From the NCBI RefSeq assembly GCF_006149005.1, contig NZ_VBSL01000002.1:547466-611465 (forward strand): a stretch of DNA of 64,000 nt, in the 5' to 3' direction. Source of the stretch: Larkinella sp. C7 (GTDB lineage: Bacteria > Bacteroidota > Bacteroidia > Cytophagales > Spirosomataceae). The notes under the pieces are model-generated. The model saw only the letters and a list, made by a program, of their open reading frames with translations, searched no databases and had not been told where the DNA came from. The translations under genes and the position numbers were made by a program. This document shows, piece by piece, positions 33,052-43,278 of this stretch (position 1 is the first letter of the stretch; each line of letters begins with the position of its first letter).

Positions 33052-35619
33052 TCACAGCGGGTTTCCGCGCTCTTTCCGCAGGGATTCCGCCACGGGGAGG
33101 TAGACGCTGAACGTGGCTCCCAAACCGGATTGGCTCGTGGCGGTGATGGCTCCACCGTGGTTGGACGCAACTTTCTCACAGATCGCTAAACCGATGCCGG
33201 TTCCGGCAAATTCGGCCTTGCCATGCAGCCGTTGAAATACCTGAAAGATGCGATCCACATACTTCTGGTCGAAGCCGATGCCGTTGTCTTTTACCTCGAT
33301 GCAGTGGTAAGCTCCGGCAGCCCGGGCCGGTTTTACGGTTGTCGGCAACGCGATGCTGCTAACGATTTGGGCCGTAACCCGAATTTCGGGGGTCACCAGC
33401 ATCCCATCGGCTCCCTTCCGGCGAAATTTGAGGGCATTGCTGAGGAGATTTTGAAAGAGCTGTTCGAGTTGCGACGAATCGCCCGGCACCGTCGGCAGCG
33501 GATCGACCGTCACCACGGCTTTCGATTCCTGAATCACAAGTTCCAGGTCATTCACAACGGTTTTGACCACAACCGCCAGGGAGACCGGCTCAACGGTATC
33601 CTGTTGCGTGGAAATGCGCGAAAACGTCAGCAGGTCTTTGATGAGGGCCGACATCCGGCCGGCCGCCAGTTGCATGCGCTCCAGGTAGTTGATGCCGTCG
33701 CCCAACTGAGAGAAATACTGATTTTTGAGCAGGTCACCAAATTGTTGCACCTTGCGCAGCGGTTCCTGCAAGTCGTGGCTGGCAATGTAGGCAAACTGCT
33801 CCAGGTTTTCATTGGAACGCATCAGGAGCTGGTTGGATTCGGAAAGTTCCTCATTGGTCGTTGCCAGTTCTTCGATGGTCGCGGCCAGTTCTTCATTGGT
33901 CGACGCCAGTTCTTCATTGGTTGCTTCCAGTTCTTCCGTTCGTTCCTGCACCTGGTGCTCCAGGGCAATCTGTACTTTCCGTTGTTCCGTTATATCCTGC
34001 GCCGTACCGACCAGCCGGAGCGGTTTTCCCTCTGCATCGATAAAGAGCCGGGCCTGGGCGTGAATGATCCGCACCTGCCCCGTCAGCCGGTTGATGATCG
34101 GATGTTCGTTGTCGTAAAAACCGGACGATCCGGGCTGGGTCACGGCCGCAATGGCATCGGCAACCGACTGCCGGTACTCATCCGGCAGCGGATTAAAAGC
34201 TTCATCCATGCTTTTGGTGTTTTCCGAAAAGCCCAGCCAGTGCATGAACCGGTCCGAATAGGTGAACAGGCCGGTTTCCACCTCCATGCTCCAGGTGCTG
34301 AGTTCGGCCAGTTCAACGGCATCCCGCAGCGCACTTTCGGCTTCTTCGATTTTTTGGCGGGCGCGCCGTTGCGCGGTAACGTCCAGCGCTACATTCAGAA
34401 TGGCATACACCTGGCCCTGCTCGTTGGTCAGCGGCTGGTAGGTGAAGGTAAACCAGAAGCTCTGCAAACGGCCATCCACCACCAGATCGGCCTGCTGTTC
34501 AGCCGATTGGTAGGGCACGCCCGTCTTGAAGACTTCTTCCAGCAAGCCGATGAACGGCTGTCCTTCCAGTTCCGGCAATGCCTCCGCCAGTTCCATTCCA
34601 ATCACGGCGGGGGTTTTTCCCCAGACGTGGATCATGGCGTCGTTGGCCATTTCGATGACAAAGTTCAGGCCCGCATACACCGCCATTGCCACCGGGGCCT
34701 CTGCAATTAGCGTTCGGAAACGGGCGTCACTTTCCCGCAGAGATTCTTCGGCCAGTTTCTGATCGTGCACGTCCACCACCGTTCCAATCATTCCCTCATA
34801 CTGTCCGGCTGCATTAAACCGGGGGGTACCACTGTCGATGGCCCAGCGATAGTGGCCGGCTTTGCTGCGCAAGCGATACAGGGCGGTAAAAGGCACCTGC
34901 TTTTCGTTGGCTTCAATAAATTTCGTTCCGGCTTCTTGCTGGTCGTCGGGGTGCGTCATGTTGAGCCAGCCGAATCCTTCCGCGTCCTTGTCCGACTGAC
35001 CGGTGTGGTCATACCACTGCTTGTTCAGGTAGGAACAATAGCCATCGGCTTCGGTGATCCAGAGGATGGCCGGCATGGTTTCGATAAGCTGGCGGAAATA
35101 ACTCTCATTTTCTTCCCCTTTTTCTCGCCCGGCTACGGAAGCCGCTTTTTCAATGCAAACAACCAGTACCCCGCTGATTTGTCCGTTATCGTCATAGGCA
35201 GGACTGCAACTGAGTGTCCAGTAAATGGCATCCAGCCGGTTGTTTCGGAAAAGGGGGATGAGCAGGTTTTCGCTCCAGGTTGCTTCGCCCTTTGCCCGTA
35301 CCTGGTCAATCAGGGGGCTGATGATGGGCCAACTCTCCGGCCACACGGTTTCGCCCTTCCGGCCCAGCGCACCGGGGTGCTTTCCTTCCGCTCCAAAGCT
35401 GGGGCGAAAGGCATCGTTGTAAAAAAAAAGGTGTTCGGCACCCCAGAATAGAAACATCGGGAACCGGGACGACAGAATCAGATTCAGGGTGGTTTTCAAA
35501 CTGTGTGACCAGTGTTCAAGTGGCCCCAGGGAAGTTGCAGACCAGTCAAACGAACGAATGCGGTTCCCCATCTCACCCCCTCCAGCCGGGAAGTCCGGAG
35601 AAGACGCGGGTTTATTCAT
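33052..35619 (-). CDS. multi-PAS sensor histidine kinase
   Basis: About 855 aa, starting at MNKPASSPDF; upstream ATGs at 35634 and 35703 are alternatives, and the latter adds a hydrophobic leader. The N-terminus (IRSFDWSATSLGPLEHW) is a PAS/GAF-type input found in many Cytophagales kinases. Three more PAS/PAC segments follow (about 180-305, 315-430, 440-555). A coiled coil of repeated EELAxTNEELA (about 575-615) leads to HisKA (YIASHDLQEPLRK) and HATPase_c (DNGIGFDQKYVDRIF, GTGIGLAICEKVASNHGG). It is soluble or peripheral, with no receiver domain and no partner regulator nearby. The signal is unknown. Confidence 0.88.
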   Translation of the reverse strand: MNKPASSPDFPAGGGEMGNRIRSFDWSATSLGPLEHWSHSLKTTLNLILSSRFPMFLFWGAEHLFFYNDAFRPSFGAEGKHPGALGRKGETVWPESWPIISPLIDQVRAKGEATWSENLLIPLFRNNRLDAIYWTLSCSPAYDDNGQISGVLVVCIEKAASVAGREKGEENESYFRQLIETMPAILWITEADGYCSYLNKQWYDHTGQSDKDAEGFGWLNMTHPDDQQEAGTKFIEANEKQVPFTALYRLRSKAGHYRWAIDSGTPRFNAAGQYEGMIGTVVDVHDQKLAEESLRESDARFRTLIAEAPVAMAVYAGLNFVIEMANDAMIHVWGKTPAVIGMELAEALPELEGQPFIGLLEEVFKTGVPYQSAEQQADLVVDGRLQSFWFTFTYQPLTNEQGQVYAILNVALDVTAQRRARQKIEEAESALRDAVELAELSTWSMEVETGLFTYSDRFMHWLGFSENTKSMDEAFNPLPDEYRQSVADAIAAVTQPGSSGFYDNEHPIINRLTGQVRIIHAQARLFIDAEGKPLRLVGTAQDITEQRKVQIALEHQVQERTEELEATNEELASTNEELAATIEELATTNEELSESNQLLMRSNENLEQFAYIASHDLQEPLRKVQQFGDLLKNQYFSQLGDGINYLERMQLAAGRMSALIKDLLTFSRISTQQDTVEPVSLAVVVKTVVNDLELVIQESKAVVTVDPLPTVPGDSSQLEQLFQNLLSNALKFRRKGADGMLVTPEIRVTAQIVSSIALPTTVKPARAAGAYHCIEVKDNGIGFDQKYVDRIFQVFQRLHGKAEFAGTGIGLAICEKVASNHGGAITATSQSGLGATFSVYLPVAESLRKERGNPL

Positions 35620-35896
35620 ACCAGTAGAGTTCATAAAGCAAATAGGCAGCGCAAAGGCAAAGAAAAGAATATCGAATAAGTTAACAGAAAGTATTTTTAA
35701 CAAATAAAAAGGGCAGATTCTGATTGTATGGCCCCTAATAAACGCATTTTTTCATCTATCCCTTTTCCCAAGCCTGTTTTTCAGGCAATTTTGCCTCGGC
35801 CGATCTGTGAAACGCTGGCCGGGCTTTCAAAAACCAATCGTTCAAAAATGGGTTATTGTGGTACCCACGCTCCCGTGGGTTTGTGTTTCGAAGCCT

Positions 35897-36532
35897 ATGC
35901 TGTCTTCCCAAATTAGCCATCAAAACCAGGAAATCACGCCCGCGCTCGCTGAGTTCGGAGCCCGCAAAATCATTCCGGCGGTGATCAAAAAAAACGTTCT
36001 GGTGGCTTTGTCGTTTTATCCTGAACTAAAAAACACCGCCATCCGATTCGTCTTCAAACAACGCATCAGATCGTCGGTCATGCAGGCCCAGCCGGTTTTT
36101 CGCACCCTGCTACACCACCGGAAAAACCGCTCCTACCAGATCAACATCAGTGCGATGTTCAAACTGACGCATACCGCCATCCCGATTCACCAGATTCCCG
36201 ATGCCATTCTGATTGGCTGGATCGGCCACGAACTCGGTCATATCATGGACTACGAAAACCGCAGCAACCTCGGTCTGGTGGGCTTTGGACTTTCGTACGT
36301 TCTTTCACCCGCGTACGTCAGAAAAGTGGAAAGGATTGCCGACGCCTATGCGGTCAGTCACGGACTCGGGCGGTATCTGATTGAAACCAAACAGTTTATC
36401 CTGAATCACGCGGAGTTGCCGCAGGCCTATAAAGACAAGATAGCCCGCTTGTACGTTTCGCCGGAAGAGATTGTCGACCAGGTGAAAAAACTGGAAGAGC
36501 AGAAGCTGGACGAGCAGAAAAAAGCCCTATGA
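35897..36532 (+). CDS. putative zinc metallopeptidase-like protein
   Basis: About 211 aa, starting at MLSSQISHQN; the frame is open 30 codons upstream but those residues look non-coding. Residues 125-150 contain the zincin helix GWIGHELGHIMDYE, with a later Glu/Asp-rich helix (VERIADAYAVSHGLG) that could give the third ligand, an arrangement as in M48-like proteases. A hydrophobic segment (LGLVGFGLSYVLSP) lies between them. No family name is certain. Its 3' end overlaps the GH3 gene by 6 bp, convergently. Confidence 0.6.
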   Translation: MLSSQISHQNQEITPALAEFGARKIIPAVIKKNVLVALSFYPELKNTAIRFVFKQRIRSSVMQAQPVFRTLLHHRKNRSYQINISAMFKLTHTAIPIHQIPDAILIGWIGHELGHIMDYENRSNLGLVGFGLSYVLSPAYVRKVERIADAYAVSHGLGRYLIETKQFILNHAELPQAYKDKIARLYVSPEEIVDQVKKLEEQKLDEQKKAL

Positions 36533-38047
36533 CAGATTCCTGATGTACTGTTCAAAGTCCAGAAAATCCTCTTCTTTCATCACCCGGGGAATTTTGGTTT
36601 GCCCCCCCAGTTTTTTGTAGTCCTCACTCCAGCGGTAGAATTGCTCGACCGGAATCACCTCCGCTTCCACCCCTTTCAGCGACTTGCTCCGGGCTACTTT
36701 GTAATTCTTGTTGGATTCACACAACTCCTGGTCCAGCGAAACCGCAAATGCCTGGTTGTCGACTGTCCGGTTGGAACCAACATACCATTTGTTGATGTAT
36801 TCCCCGTCTTTCCGAACGGCTGCCACCACAAATTCCTTGATCTCCAGATCATACTGGCTCTGCAAATTCTGCATCGCCTGATTCATTTGAAAAACCGACA
36901 ATTGCTCGCCCACCACGTTCAGGAAGTGCTTCGTCCGTCCGGTAATTTTGATTTCCGACCGTTGCTTGTCCGTAATCATCACCGTATCGCCAATCATGTA
37001 GCGCCAGGTTCCCGAAACCGTCGAAATCAGCAACACATAGTCAGTATTCTCCTGAGCCTGTTCCAGGGTCAAAACTTCAGCATCGGGTTTCACCCGGCCG
37101 TCTTCGTCCATATTTTCGTTCGAAAACGGCACGAACTCGAAGAAAATGCCATTGTCCAGAATCAGGGCCAGTGAGGTCGTATCCGGTCTTTTCTGGGTTG
37201 CCAGGTAGCCTTCCGAGGTGAGGTAGGTATCGATGTAGATCAACGGTTTGGCCAGCAGCTTTTCGAAGCTTTTTCGGTAGGGTTCAAAAGCCACCCCGCC
37301 CGTGGTGTAGACCTGCAGATTGGGCCAGATGTCGTGAATCGTGTTCAGGCGGTTGTGCGAAATGACTTCTTTCAGCATCATTTCGACCCAGGACGGAATA
37401 CCGCTCAGGCTGCCAATATCCCAGGTGGGTGCTTCTTCGGCAATCCGGCGCACTTTTTCGTCCCAGTCGGTGATCGACGCAATTTCAGCACCCGGTTTAT
37501 AAAACGCTTTGAACCAGCCTGGTATATTGGCAGCACTGATGCCGCTAATTTCCCCTTCCTGGTGGTCGTCCTTTTCGATCAGGCTGACACTGCTTCCCAG
37601 CATCATGATCTGTTTTTCGAAGAAATCGGCCGGCAGGTCGAAATTTTTCAGGCTCATCACCTGCTGCATACCCGATTTTCGGATGGCATCCAGCATGTCG
37701 TCCGTCACCGGAATGGATTTGCTGTTGCTGGTGGTGCCGCTGCTCAGGGCAAAATAGTGCTGACCACCCGGCCAGGTCACATTCTGATGCCCTTCCAGCA
37801 GATAATGCCACCAGTCGTCGTAGAGTTTATCATAGTCGTGGACGGGTACTTCCCGTTGGAACGCTCCGATGACATCGTCACTCTGGAGGATTTTGCTGAA
37901 GTTGTATTTTTTACCAAATGCGGTCAATCGGGCCTTTTCCAGCAGGTTTTGTAAAACCGTGAGCTGTGCCCTGGCCGGATCGGGTTCCGACGTGATAAAA
38001 CCGTATACATCAATCGCTTTGCGGATGAATTCGCCAATTACTGCCAT
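36527..38047 (-). CDS. GH3 auxin-responsive promoter family protein (acyl-adenylate amido-synthetase fold)
   Basis: A 506-aa protein, usual length for bacterial GH3 proteins. The ATP-binding motif is FALSSGTTSNSKSIPVT (about residues 98-114). Later motifs are VYTTGGVAFEPYRKSF, YLTSEGYLATQKRPD and the hinge region DTVMITDKQRSEIKITGRTKHF. Plant members conjugate amino acids to hormones after adenylation; bacterial members are found across Bacteroidota with unknown substrates. It is cytoplasmic. The CBM9-like gene lies upstream on the same strand after 78 bp. Confidence 0.88.
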   Translation of the reverse strand: MAVIGEFIRKAIDVYGFITSEPDPARAQLTVLQNLLEKARLTAFGKKYNFSKILQSDDVIGAFQREVPVHDYDKLYDDWWHYLLEGHQNVTWPGGQHYFALSSGTTSNSKSIPVTDDMLDAIRKSGMQQVMSLKNFDLPADFFEKQIMMLGSSVSLIEKDDHQEGEISGISAANIPGWFKAFYKPGAEIASITDWDEKVRRIAEEAPTWDIGSLSGIPSWVEMMLKEVISHNRLNTIHDIWPNLQVYTTGGVAFEPYRKSFEKLLAKPLIYIDTYLTSEGYLATQKRPDTTSLALILDNGIFFEFVPFSNENMDEDGRVKPDAEVLTLEQAQENTDYVLLISTVSGTWRYMIGDTVMITDKQRSEIKITGRTKHFLNVVGEQLSVFQMNQAMQNLQSQYDLEIKEFVVAAVRKDGEYINKWYVGSNRTVDNQAFAVSLDQELCESNKNYKVARSKSLKGVEAEVIPVEQFYRWSEDYKKLGGQTKIPRVMKEEDFLDFEQYIRNLS

Positions 38048-38125
38048 AAAGAGTATTTACCGGATAGGATTCCTACCCGGTAAAACCGCTTTGCCGTGAC
38101 ATTGTTTGCCAGGATGAGCTGCGGT

Positions 38126-38914
38126 TTAGTCCTGAAACTCAATTTCGCTCCAGCGTTCGGGCTGGTGCGTGTCATTGACACCGTGCGGGCTAAGTACCAT
38201 GGCTTGCTGCCCCTGTGAACCCGAAAGCGGCACTTTCTGAAAGCGGCCGAGAAACATCCGCCAGCGGTCGCCGTTTTGGGGAGGCAGCGAACGACCGTTG
38301 GCCAGCCACGTCAGGCTCTGCCACGGAATGGCAATTTCCAGACTCCAGCCCCGGTCGATGTCCCGGTTATCGTTCAGGCTGCCATCAAGTCGGACGGCGG
38401 TTTGCAAACCGGGTAGATCGTAGTTGAGAAAAGCCCAGCGCAGCCCGCGCGGGTGGTTTCCGTACCAGAACGTGGCTTCGTCCCGGTCGAAGTTGCCGCC
38501 AAACGTCATGGCCTGCGGATGATGGACATCGAAAAGTGGCACGTCGAACCGTCCCCCTTTCGCGTAAGCATCGCGCCAGATAAAAAACACTTCATACACG
38601 GTGTTGCGGGCGTTCACCTCCAGTTCGTAGTAACAATCGCCCCCGTCGATGAGTACTTCCAGGTCGTTCTCCTGAAAAATAATCGAATCCCGTTCGGTCA
38701 GGTGGGCTTCCAGAAAGGGCTCTTCGGCCACGAAGGCGATGTAAAGAAAGTGGTCATTCCAGCACAGGGCAGTTCGCGTATCGTAGATCCCCGGCCCGGC
38801 GGTCGTCATGTCTACAAAGCGGGGACTCCAGGTGGCCGACTGCCAGGCGGGTTTGGTCAGATCACCGTCGATTTCCAGGGTTTCCGTAATTTTTCGGGCA
38901 GTATAGTCGGGCAT
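38126..38914 (-). CDS. carbohydrate-binding family 9-like protein
   Basis: A 262-aa protein without a signal peptide. The sequence follows the CBM9-like (DOMON-related) pattern seen in Bacteroidota: IDGDLTKPAWQSATWSPRFVD near the start, TRTALCWNDHFLYIAFVAEE, FQENDLEVLIDGGDCYYELEV, and WSLEIAIPWQSL near residue 205. These proteins are usually described as sugar-binding, and some may be secreted by non-classical means. The function here is unproven. It is on the same strand as the GH3 gene, possibly in one transcript. Confidence 0.78.
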   Translation of the reverse strand: MPDYTARKITETLEIDGDLTKPAWQSATWSPRFVDMTTAGPGIYDTRTALCWNDHFLYIAFVAEEPFLEAHLTERDSIIFQENDLEVLIDGGDCYYELEVNARNTVYEVFFIWRDAYAKGGRFDVPLFDVHHPQAMTFGGNFDRDEATFWYGNHPRGLRWAFLNYDLPGLQTAVRLDGSLNDNRDIDRGWSLEIAIPWQSLTWLANGRSLPPQNGDRWRMFLGRFQKVPLSGSQGQQAMVLSPHGVNDTHQPERWSEIEFQD

Positions 38915-38986
38915 AGGTGAGGGTTATTTTGGCAAATATACACGGGATTGCCCGCCCAGGTAGCGCTCCGGTTCTAAAAAGAACCA

Positions 38987-39313
38987 TCAGTCTTCATACA
39001 GATGGTCGATGATTTTATCGGCAACATCCACACTGTCCATCTCACGGAGTTCGAACTGGGAAAAAAAGCCGATCACTTCGAGCCGGTGTTGCGCACAATA
39101 CTGGTGCATCCGGCGCGCGACCTCCGAGTTTCCTTTGGCAAAAGTCAGATCGAAATGAATCGCCCGGGTGGTGGGTTTGCAAAACAATACGTATTCCGAA
39201 TCGTCGGATTCGTCCAGGGGGTGCCCCCATTCATTCAGGGCCTTGTCAAAAGCCGTCCGCACCGTTTTGGCAATGGACTTGATGTCGGCGACGGTAAATT
39301 TCTCGGTCCTCAT
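38987..39313 (-). CDS. hypothetical protein, 108 aa
   Basis: I start it at MRTEKFTVADIKS (39311-39313); a longer frame reaches 39361. The product is a soluble, acidic and helical protein (RTAFDKALNEWGHPLDESDD) with a beta core (YVLFCKPTTRAIHFDLTFA). I do not recognise a family. Host-like codon use and position in a row of minus-strand genes support it as real. Confidence 0.5.
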   Translation of the reverse strand: MRTEKFTVADIKSIAKTVRTAFDKALNEWGHPLDESDDSEYVLFCKPTTRAIHFDLTFAKGNSEVARRMHQYCAQHRLEVIGFFSQFELREMDSVDVADKIIDHLYED

Positions 39314-39382
39314 GCGCTTGTCTTTTTGCGAAAGTACGGCGGTAAACCGGATTACCGGCACAGACTCCGCAAATCACTTGCC

Positions 39383-39625
39383 TCAAGTCGCTGCGGGAGC
39401 CACAACTTTTGCCACATGATACGCCTGGGTATCAAAATCACTTCTAACCTGAAAGAGATCGATCCCCAGCGCGCCCGGGCCCACGTCAGGCGATTCGATT
39501 TTTAGGGGCTCACCGAATTGGGCAAGTACTTCAGCCGGAACATCGGAAAAGTCGTCTTCTTTATGGACTGGAAGAACCAGGTACCAGTTTTCGTGGATAC
39601 TGGATTGGTAGATATGGGTGATCAT
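39383..39625 (-). CDS. small protein, possibly YcgL-like
   Basis: An 80-aa protein. The start ITHIYQSSIHENWYLVLP followed by DDFSDVPAEVLAQFGEP resembles the YcgL pattern (Y-x-S...YLxV...DFSxVPxxLxxxFGxP) known mainly from proteobacteria. The C-terminal half (IDLFQVRSDFDTQAYHV) also fits loosely. This is weak by-eye similarity. The function is unknown. Confidence 0.45.
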   Translation of the reverse strand: MITHIYQSSIHENWYLVLPVHKEDDFSDVPAEVLAQFGEPLKIESPDVGPGALGIDLFQVRSDFDTQAYHVAKVVAPAAT

Positions 39626-39916
39626 CGCTCACATTGGTTTGAATACGGTTAAAACTCCGTTCAACCCGTTGTGTTCAAAAGACAACACCGTAGGGACGGG
39701 GGGCACCGAGCACGGGTTCCATACGCTGGCCGATTACCAAAATGAAAAACGACCACTCCAAAATGAAAAAGAAGATGAAAGGCAATTTCGACCTCCAATT
39801 TTTATTCAGCTTATTTTCAATCGGATAGAAAATAATCACCGTTGTGGCACACAATTGGATAGGATCATTTTCACCACCTCATTCTCCCCGCTGACCTGAC
39901 AGACCAGGGGCCTTTC

Positions 39917-41860
39917 ATGGAACACAAACAACAGTTGGATAAAGTAACGGCAGCCGGTTTACTGGTAGCCATGGGTATTATTTTCGGAGATATTGGCACG
40001 TCTCCCCTGTATGTGCTGTCGGCCATCATGGGTCCCACCCAGCCGATTCGGTCGGATGTGGTTCGGGGAGCCATCTCCTGCATTTTCTGGACCCTAACCC
40101 TGCAAACCACCGTCAAGTACGTCATCCTGATCCTGCGGGCCGACAACAAGGGCGAAGGCGGCATCTTTGCCCTCTACGCGCTGGTGCGCAGGCACGCCAA
40201 ATGGCTCACCATTCCCGCCGTGATTGGCGGCAGCGCCCTGCTGGCGGATGGGATCATTACCCCGCCGGTTTCGGTTTCGTCCGCCATCGAAGGGTTGGAG
40301 TTGTTGTATCCAGACATTCCCACGGTTCCCATCGTCATTGGCATTCTGACGGTCCTGTTTCTGATTCAGGCCCTGGGGACGAGTGTCGTTGGCACCGCCT
40401 TCGGCCCCGTCATGCTGCTGTGGTTTATCATGCTGGGGACCCTGGGATTGATCCACATCGCGGATTCACCCGGCATTTTGAGTGCCGTCAATCCGTATTA
40501 TGCCTGGTGGCTGCTGGCGGAATACCCGGGTGGTTTCTGGCTTTTAGGTTCGGTTTTCCTGTGCACAACCGGTGCGGAAGCGCTGTATTCCGATCTGGGC
40601 CACTGTGGAAGGGGCAACATCCGCATCAGCTGGATTTTTGTAAAGACCTGCCTGCTGTTAAATTACTTCGGACAGGGTGCCTGGCTGCTCTCGATGGAAG
40701 GCCAGGCCCTGGGGGATCATAAACCGTTCTATGCGCTCATGCCCGACTGGTTTCTCTTCGCCGGCATCGGCATTGCGACGGCTGCGACGGTTATTGCCAG
40801 CCAGGCCCTGATTACGGGCTCGTTCACCTTGATCAGTGAAGCGATCCGGTTGAACCTGTGGCCCAAAGTGATTCTGCGCTACCCATCCGTCAAAAAAGGG
40901 CAACTCTACGTACCCAGCATCAACCTCCTGCTGTGGCTCGGTTGCGTTGGGGTCGTACTCTACTTTCGGGAATCGGCCAACATGGAGGCTGCCTACGGAT
41001 TGGCCATCACCCTGACGATGTTGATGACCACCATCCTGATGACGTATTATCTATACAGCCACCGGTATAAAGCCTGGGGGGTCGTGCTGTTTCTGGTCGT
41101 CTATGTCCTGCTGGAAGGCGCCTTTCTGGTCGCCAATCTCATCAAGTTTCCCCACGGTGGTTGGGTATCGCTCTTTATCGGTTCCGCCATTGCGGTGGTG
41201 ATGTATACCTGGCTCCGGGCGTTTTACATCAAACTCCGGTTGACGGAATACGTCCGAATCGACCATTACCTGAAACCGCTCATCGAACTGAGCCGGGATA
41301 TCAGCATTCCGAAATATGCCACCCACCTGGTGTTTATGAGCAATGCCGCCCGCCAGTCCGAAATAGAATCGAAGATCATTTATTCCATCTTTCAGAAGCG
41401 CCCCAAGCGGGCCGATATCTTCTGGTTTGTGCATGTGGATACGACGGATGATCCGTATACGATGGAGTACAAAGTCAACACGATTGCGACCGACGATGTG
41501 TATAAAATCACGTTCCGGCTGGGCTTTCGCGTCGAGCAGCGGATCAACCTGTTTTTCCGGAAGGTGATTGAAGATCTGGTCAAAAACAAGGAAGTGGACA
41601 TCACCAGCCGCTACGAATCCCTCAGTCGTCAGCATGTGATCGGTGATTTTCGGTTTGTCGTGCTGGAGAAATTTCTCTCCTTCGAGAACGACCTCCCCTG
41701 GATGGAACGGCTGATCATGAACCTGTATTTTTTCATCAAACGATTCACGACCGCCGAAGACCGCTGGTTTGGCCTTGACAGCAGTTCGGTCAAAATCGAG
41801 AAAGTGCCGCTGGTGATTCGCCCCGTCGAAAACATCAAACTCAAACGAATCGAAGCCTGA
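39917..41860 (+). CDS. kup: Kup-family potassium uptake transporter
   Basis: A 647-aa inner-membrane protein, typical Kup length. The N-terminus carries the signature GIIFGDIGTSPLYVLSAI and the first helices include KYVILILRADNKGEGGIFAL. Around 12 transmembrane helices fill residues 12-445 (for example GAEALYSDLGHCGRGNI, IASQALITGSFTLISEAIRL). The C-terminal 200 residues form a cytoplasmic domain. Kup proteins import K+ with protons. It stands alone with no cyclic-di-AMP riboswitch that I can see upstream. Confidence 0.95.
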   Translation: MEHKQQLDKVTAAGLLVAMGIIFGDIGTSPLYVLSAIMGPTQPIRSDVVRGAISCIFWTLTLQTTVKYVILILRADNKGEGGIFALYALVRRHAKWLTIPAVIGGSALLADGIITPPVSVSSAIEGLELLYPDIPTVPIVIGILTVLFLIQALGTSVVGTAFGPVMLLWFIMLGTLGLIHIADSPGILSAVNPYYAWWLLAEYPGGFWLLGSVFLCTTGAEALYSDLGHCGRGNIRISWIFVKTCLLLNYFGQGAWLLSMEGQALGDHKPFYALMPDWFLFAGIGIATAATVIASQALITGSFTLISEAIRLNLWPKVILRYPSVKKGQLYVPSINLLLWLGCVGVVLYFRESANMEAAYGLAITLTMLMTTILMTYYLYSHRYKAWGVVLFLVVYVLLEGAFLVANLIKFPHGGWVSLFIGSAIAVVMYTWLRAFYIKLRLTEYVRIDHYLKPLIELSRDISIPKYATHLVFMSNAARQSEIESKIIYSIFQKRPKRADIFWFVHVDTTDDPYTMEYKVNTIATDDVYKITFRLGFRVEQRINLFFRKVIEDLVKNKEVDITSRYESLSRQHVIGDFRFVVLEKFLSFENDLPWMERLIMNLYFFIKRFTTAEDRWFGLDSSSVKIEKVPLVIRPVENIKLKRIEA

Positions 41861-41877
41861 GGAGACCATGCCTGTAT

Positions 41878-42140
41878 GGCAGCTTTAAAGGGGATCTGGA
41901 TAAACTCGATTGCGGAGGCATCCGGGTCTGGGACTGCAACAAACCCAACACACCCTTAACGGTCGAGTTCTACAGTCGAACACCAGACCCTGTCGCTGCC
42001 GCAACAACCAGCGGGATTGCTCATTCTGAAGGTCAGCAGTGAATCAAAAACAGTGACCCTGAAAGTAGTGAAACAGTGCAAAACCAGAAAGGCGCGGGTC
42101 AATGATCTGCGCCTTTCTGGCTTTCATACGGCAGATTGAT
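41878..42140 (+). pseudogene. remnant of a T9SS-secreted protein C-terminus
   Basis: One frame (about 41878-42040) encodes GDLDKLDCGGIRVWDCNKPN and continues TPLTVEFYSRTPD before a stop. A second frame (about 41988-42140) encodes LSLPQQPAGLLILKVSSESK followed by TVTLKVVKQ. Together they look like the end of a secreted Bacteroidota protein with a type IX sorting domain, split by a frameshift. There is no start. It is debris in the 490-bp gap after kup. Confidence 0.5.
42084..42120. terminator. hairpin (12-bp stem)
   Basis: Arms CCAGAAAGGCGC (42084-42095) and GCGCCTTTCTGG (42109-42120) are perfect complements with a 13-nt loop. It follows the T9SS remnant, so it was probably the terminator of that lost gene. 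Confidence 0.65.
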
Positions 42141-42352
42141 GGCTACCGGTCCGGCAGGTGATGCGGTTATTTGCCGATGTAGGCGTTTTTTCGATAGAGT
42201 TAATTAGTATCGGTTTTTTATCAAGTGCACCTAGACGGCAAAAAATCAATTGGCTCATTCTGCGAGTGTATTCACTCATTCAGGCGTATAGGCATAATAA
42301 TTGTTGCTTTTCTCTTCCGTGAACTTCCTACTCTTTTAACCTTCAGGATCTT

Positions 42353-43111
42353 ATGAATCAGTTTACCATCATCAAAGTATTTAGTATTATTCTGGCGCTC
42401 GCAGTAGGTTCATGTTCTAAAACCGAAGACATCGTAACGCCCGATGTTATCCATTGGAATTACGAACACCCTGATTGGCAAACACAGGGGTTTTCGGAAT
42501 GTGCAGGCCCGATTCAATCGCCGGTAGATATTCAAACGAATAGCACCATTAAAGTCGATCTACCCGATCTGGATTTTAACTACAGCGCTTTTCCAATCAA
42601 AATAATAGACAATGGTCATACGCTTCAAGTCAATAATAACGGTACCAATCGAGTTGTCTACAACAAGAGAACTTATGACTTTAAACAATTCCATTTTCAT
42701 TACCACAGCGAACACTTGCTTGATGGAGTAGCCAGCGATATGGAACTCCACCTGGTGCATCAGGACCCAACCTCGGGGGCGCTACTGGTGGTTGGGTATT
42801 TTCTTAAAAAAGGCGTTGCTAATTCGCTCTTTGACTCCGTGTTGAGTAATTGGCCAAAACAAAAAGAAACGGAGGTAAGTACAACTACCTCCATTGACCT
42901 GAATAGCATTCTGCCTTCCGATAAACGCTACTACACGTACACGGGGTCGCTAACCACTCCGCCGTGTTCGCAAGGGGTAATGTTTTTTATAGTGAAAACA
43001 CCGATTGAGGTTTCAAGTGCACAAATTGATCAGTTCAAAGCACATTATGATCATAATGCCCGGCCTGTCCAACCGCTGAATTCAAGGCTGTTATACGAAG
43101 ATATTTTGTGA
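42353..43111 (+). CDS. alpha-class carbonic anhydrase lipoprotein
   Basis: A 252-aa protein with a lipoprotein signal (residues 1-21, lipobox AVGSC). The alpha-carbonic anhydrase fold is clear: HWNYEHPDW near the start, [12 protein letters not shown], zinc ligands in [10 protein letters not shown] and ELHLVHQD, and [17 protein letters not shown]. The enzyme hydrates CO2 in the periplasm or at the outer membrane. Length is normal. More AT-rich codon use than in the kup gene suggests possible acquisition, though this is only an impression. Confidence 0.93.
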   Translation: MNQFTIIKVFSIILALAVGSCSKTEDIVTPDVIHWNYEHPDWQTQGFSECAGPIQSPVDIQTNSTIKVDLPDLDFNYSAFPIKIIDNGHTLQVNNNGTNRVVYNKRTYDFKQFHFHYHSEHLLDGVASDMELHLVHQDPTSGALLVVGYFLKKGVANSLFDSVLSNWPKQKETEVSTTTSIDLNSILPSDKRYYTYTGSLTTPPCSQGVMFFIVKTPIEVSSAQIDQFKAHYDHNARPVQPLNSRLLYEDIL

Positions 43112-43278
43112 AAATGTGGATGGTTTACCTCTGGTTACCTGATGCCAGCCTGATTGTAGCGATAGATCCAGAATGAAGTTGCCCGCATACCGCCCCTTCC
43201 ACGCAGTCGACAGATGCCAGAAATACCAAAGGTGGGCTACTTTAGCCGACGCTCATGGGTAGTTGTTTTTAGCCTTCA

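Noticed and set aside
33223-34710. 495-codon frame antisense to the PAS kinase
   Set aside because: A shadow frame of a GC-biased gene. The minus strand encodes clear PAS, HisKA and HATPase motifs; the antisense product is rich in Arg, His and Gln without domains.
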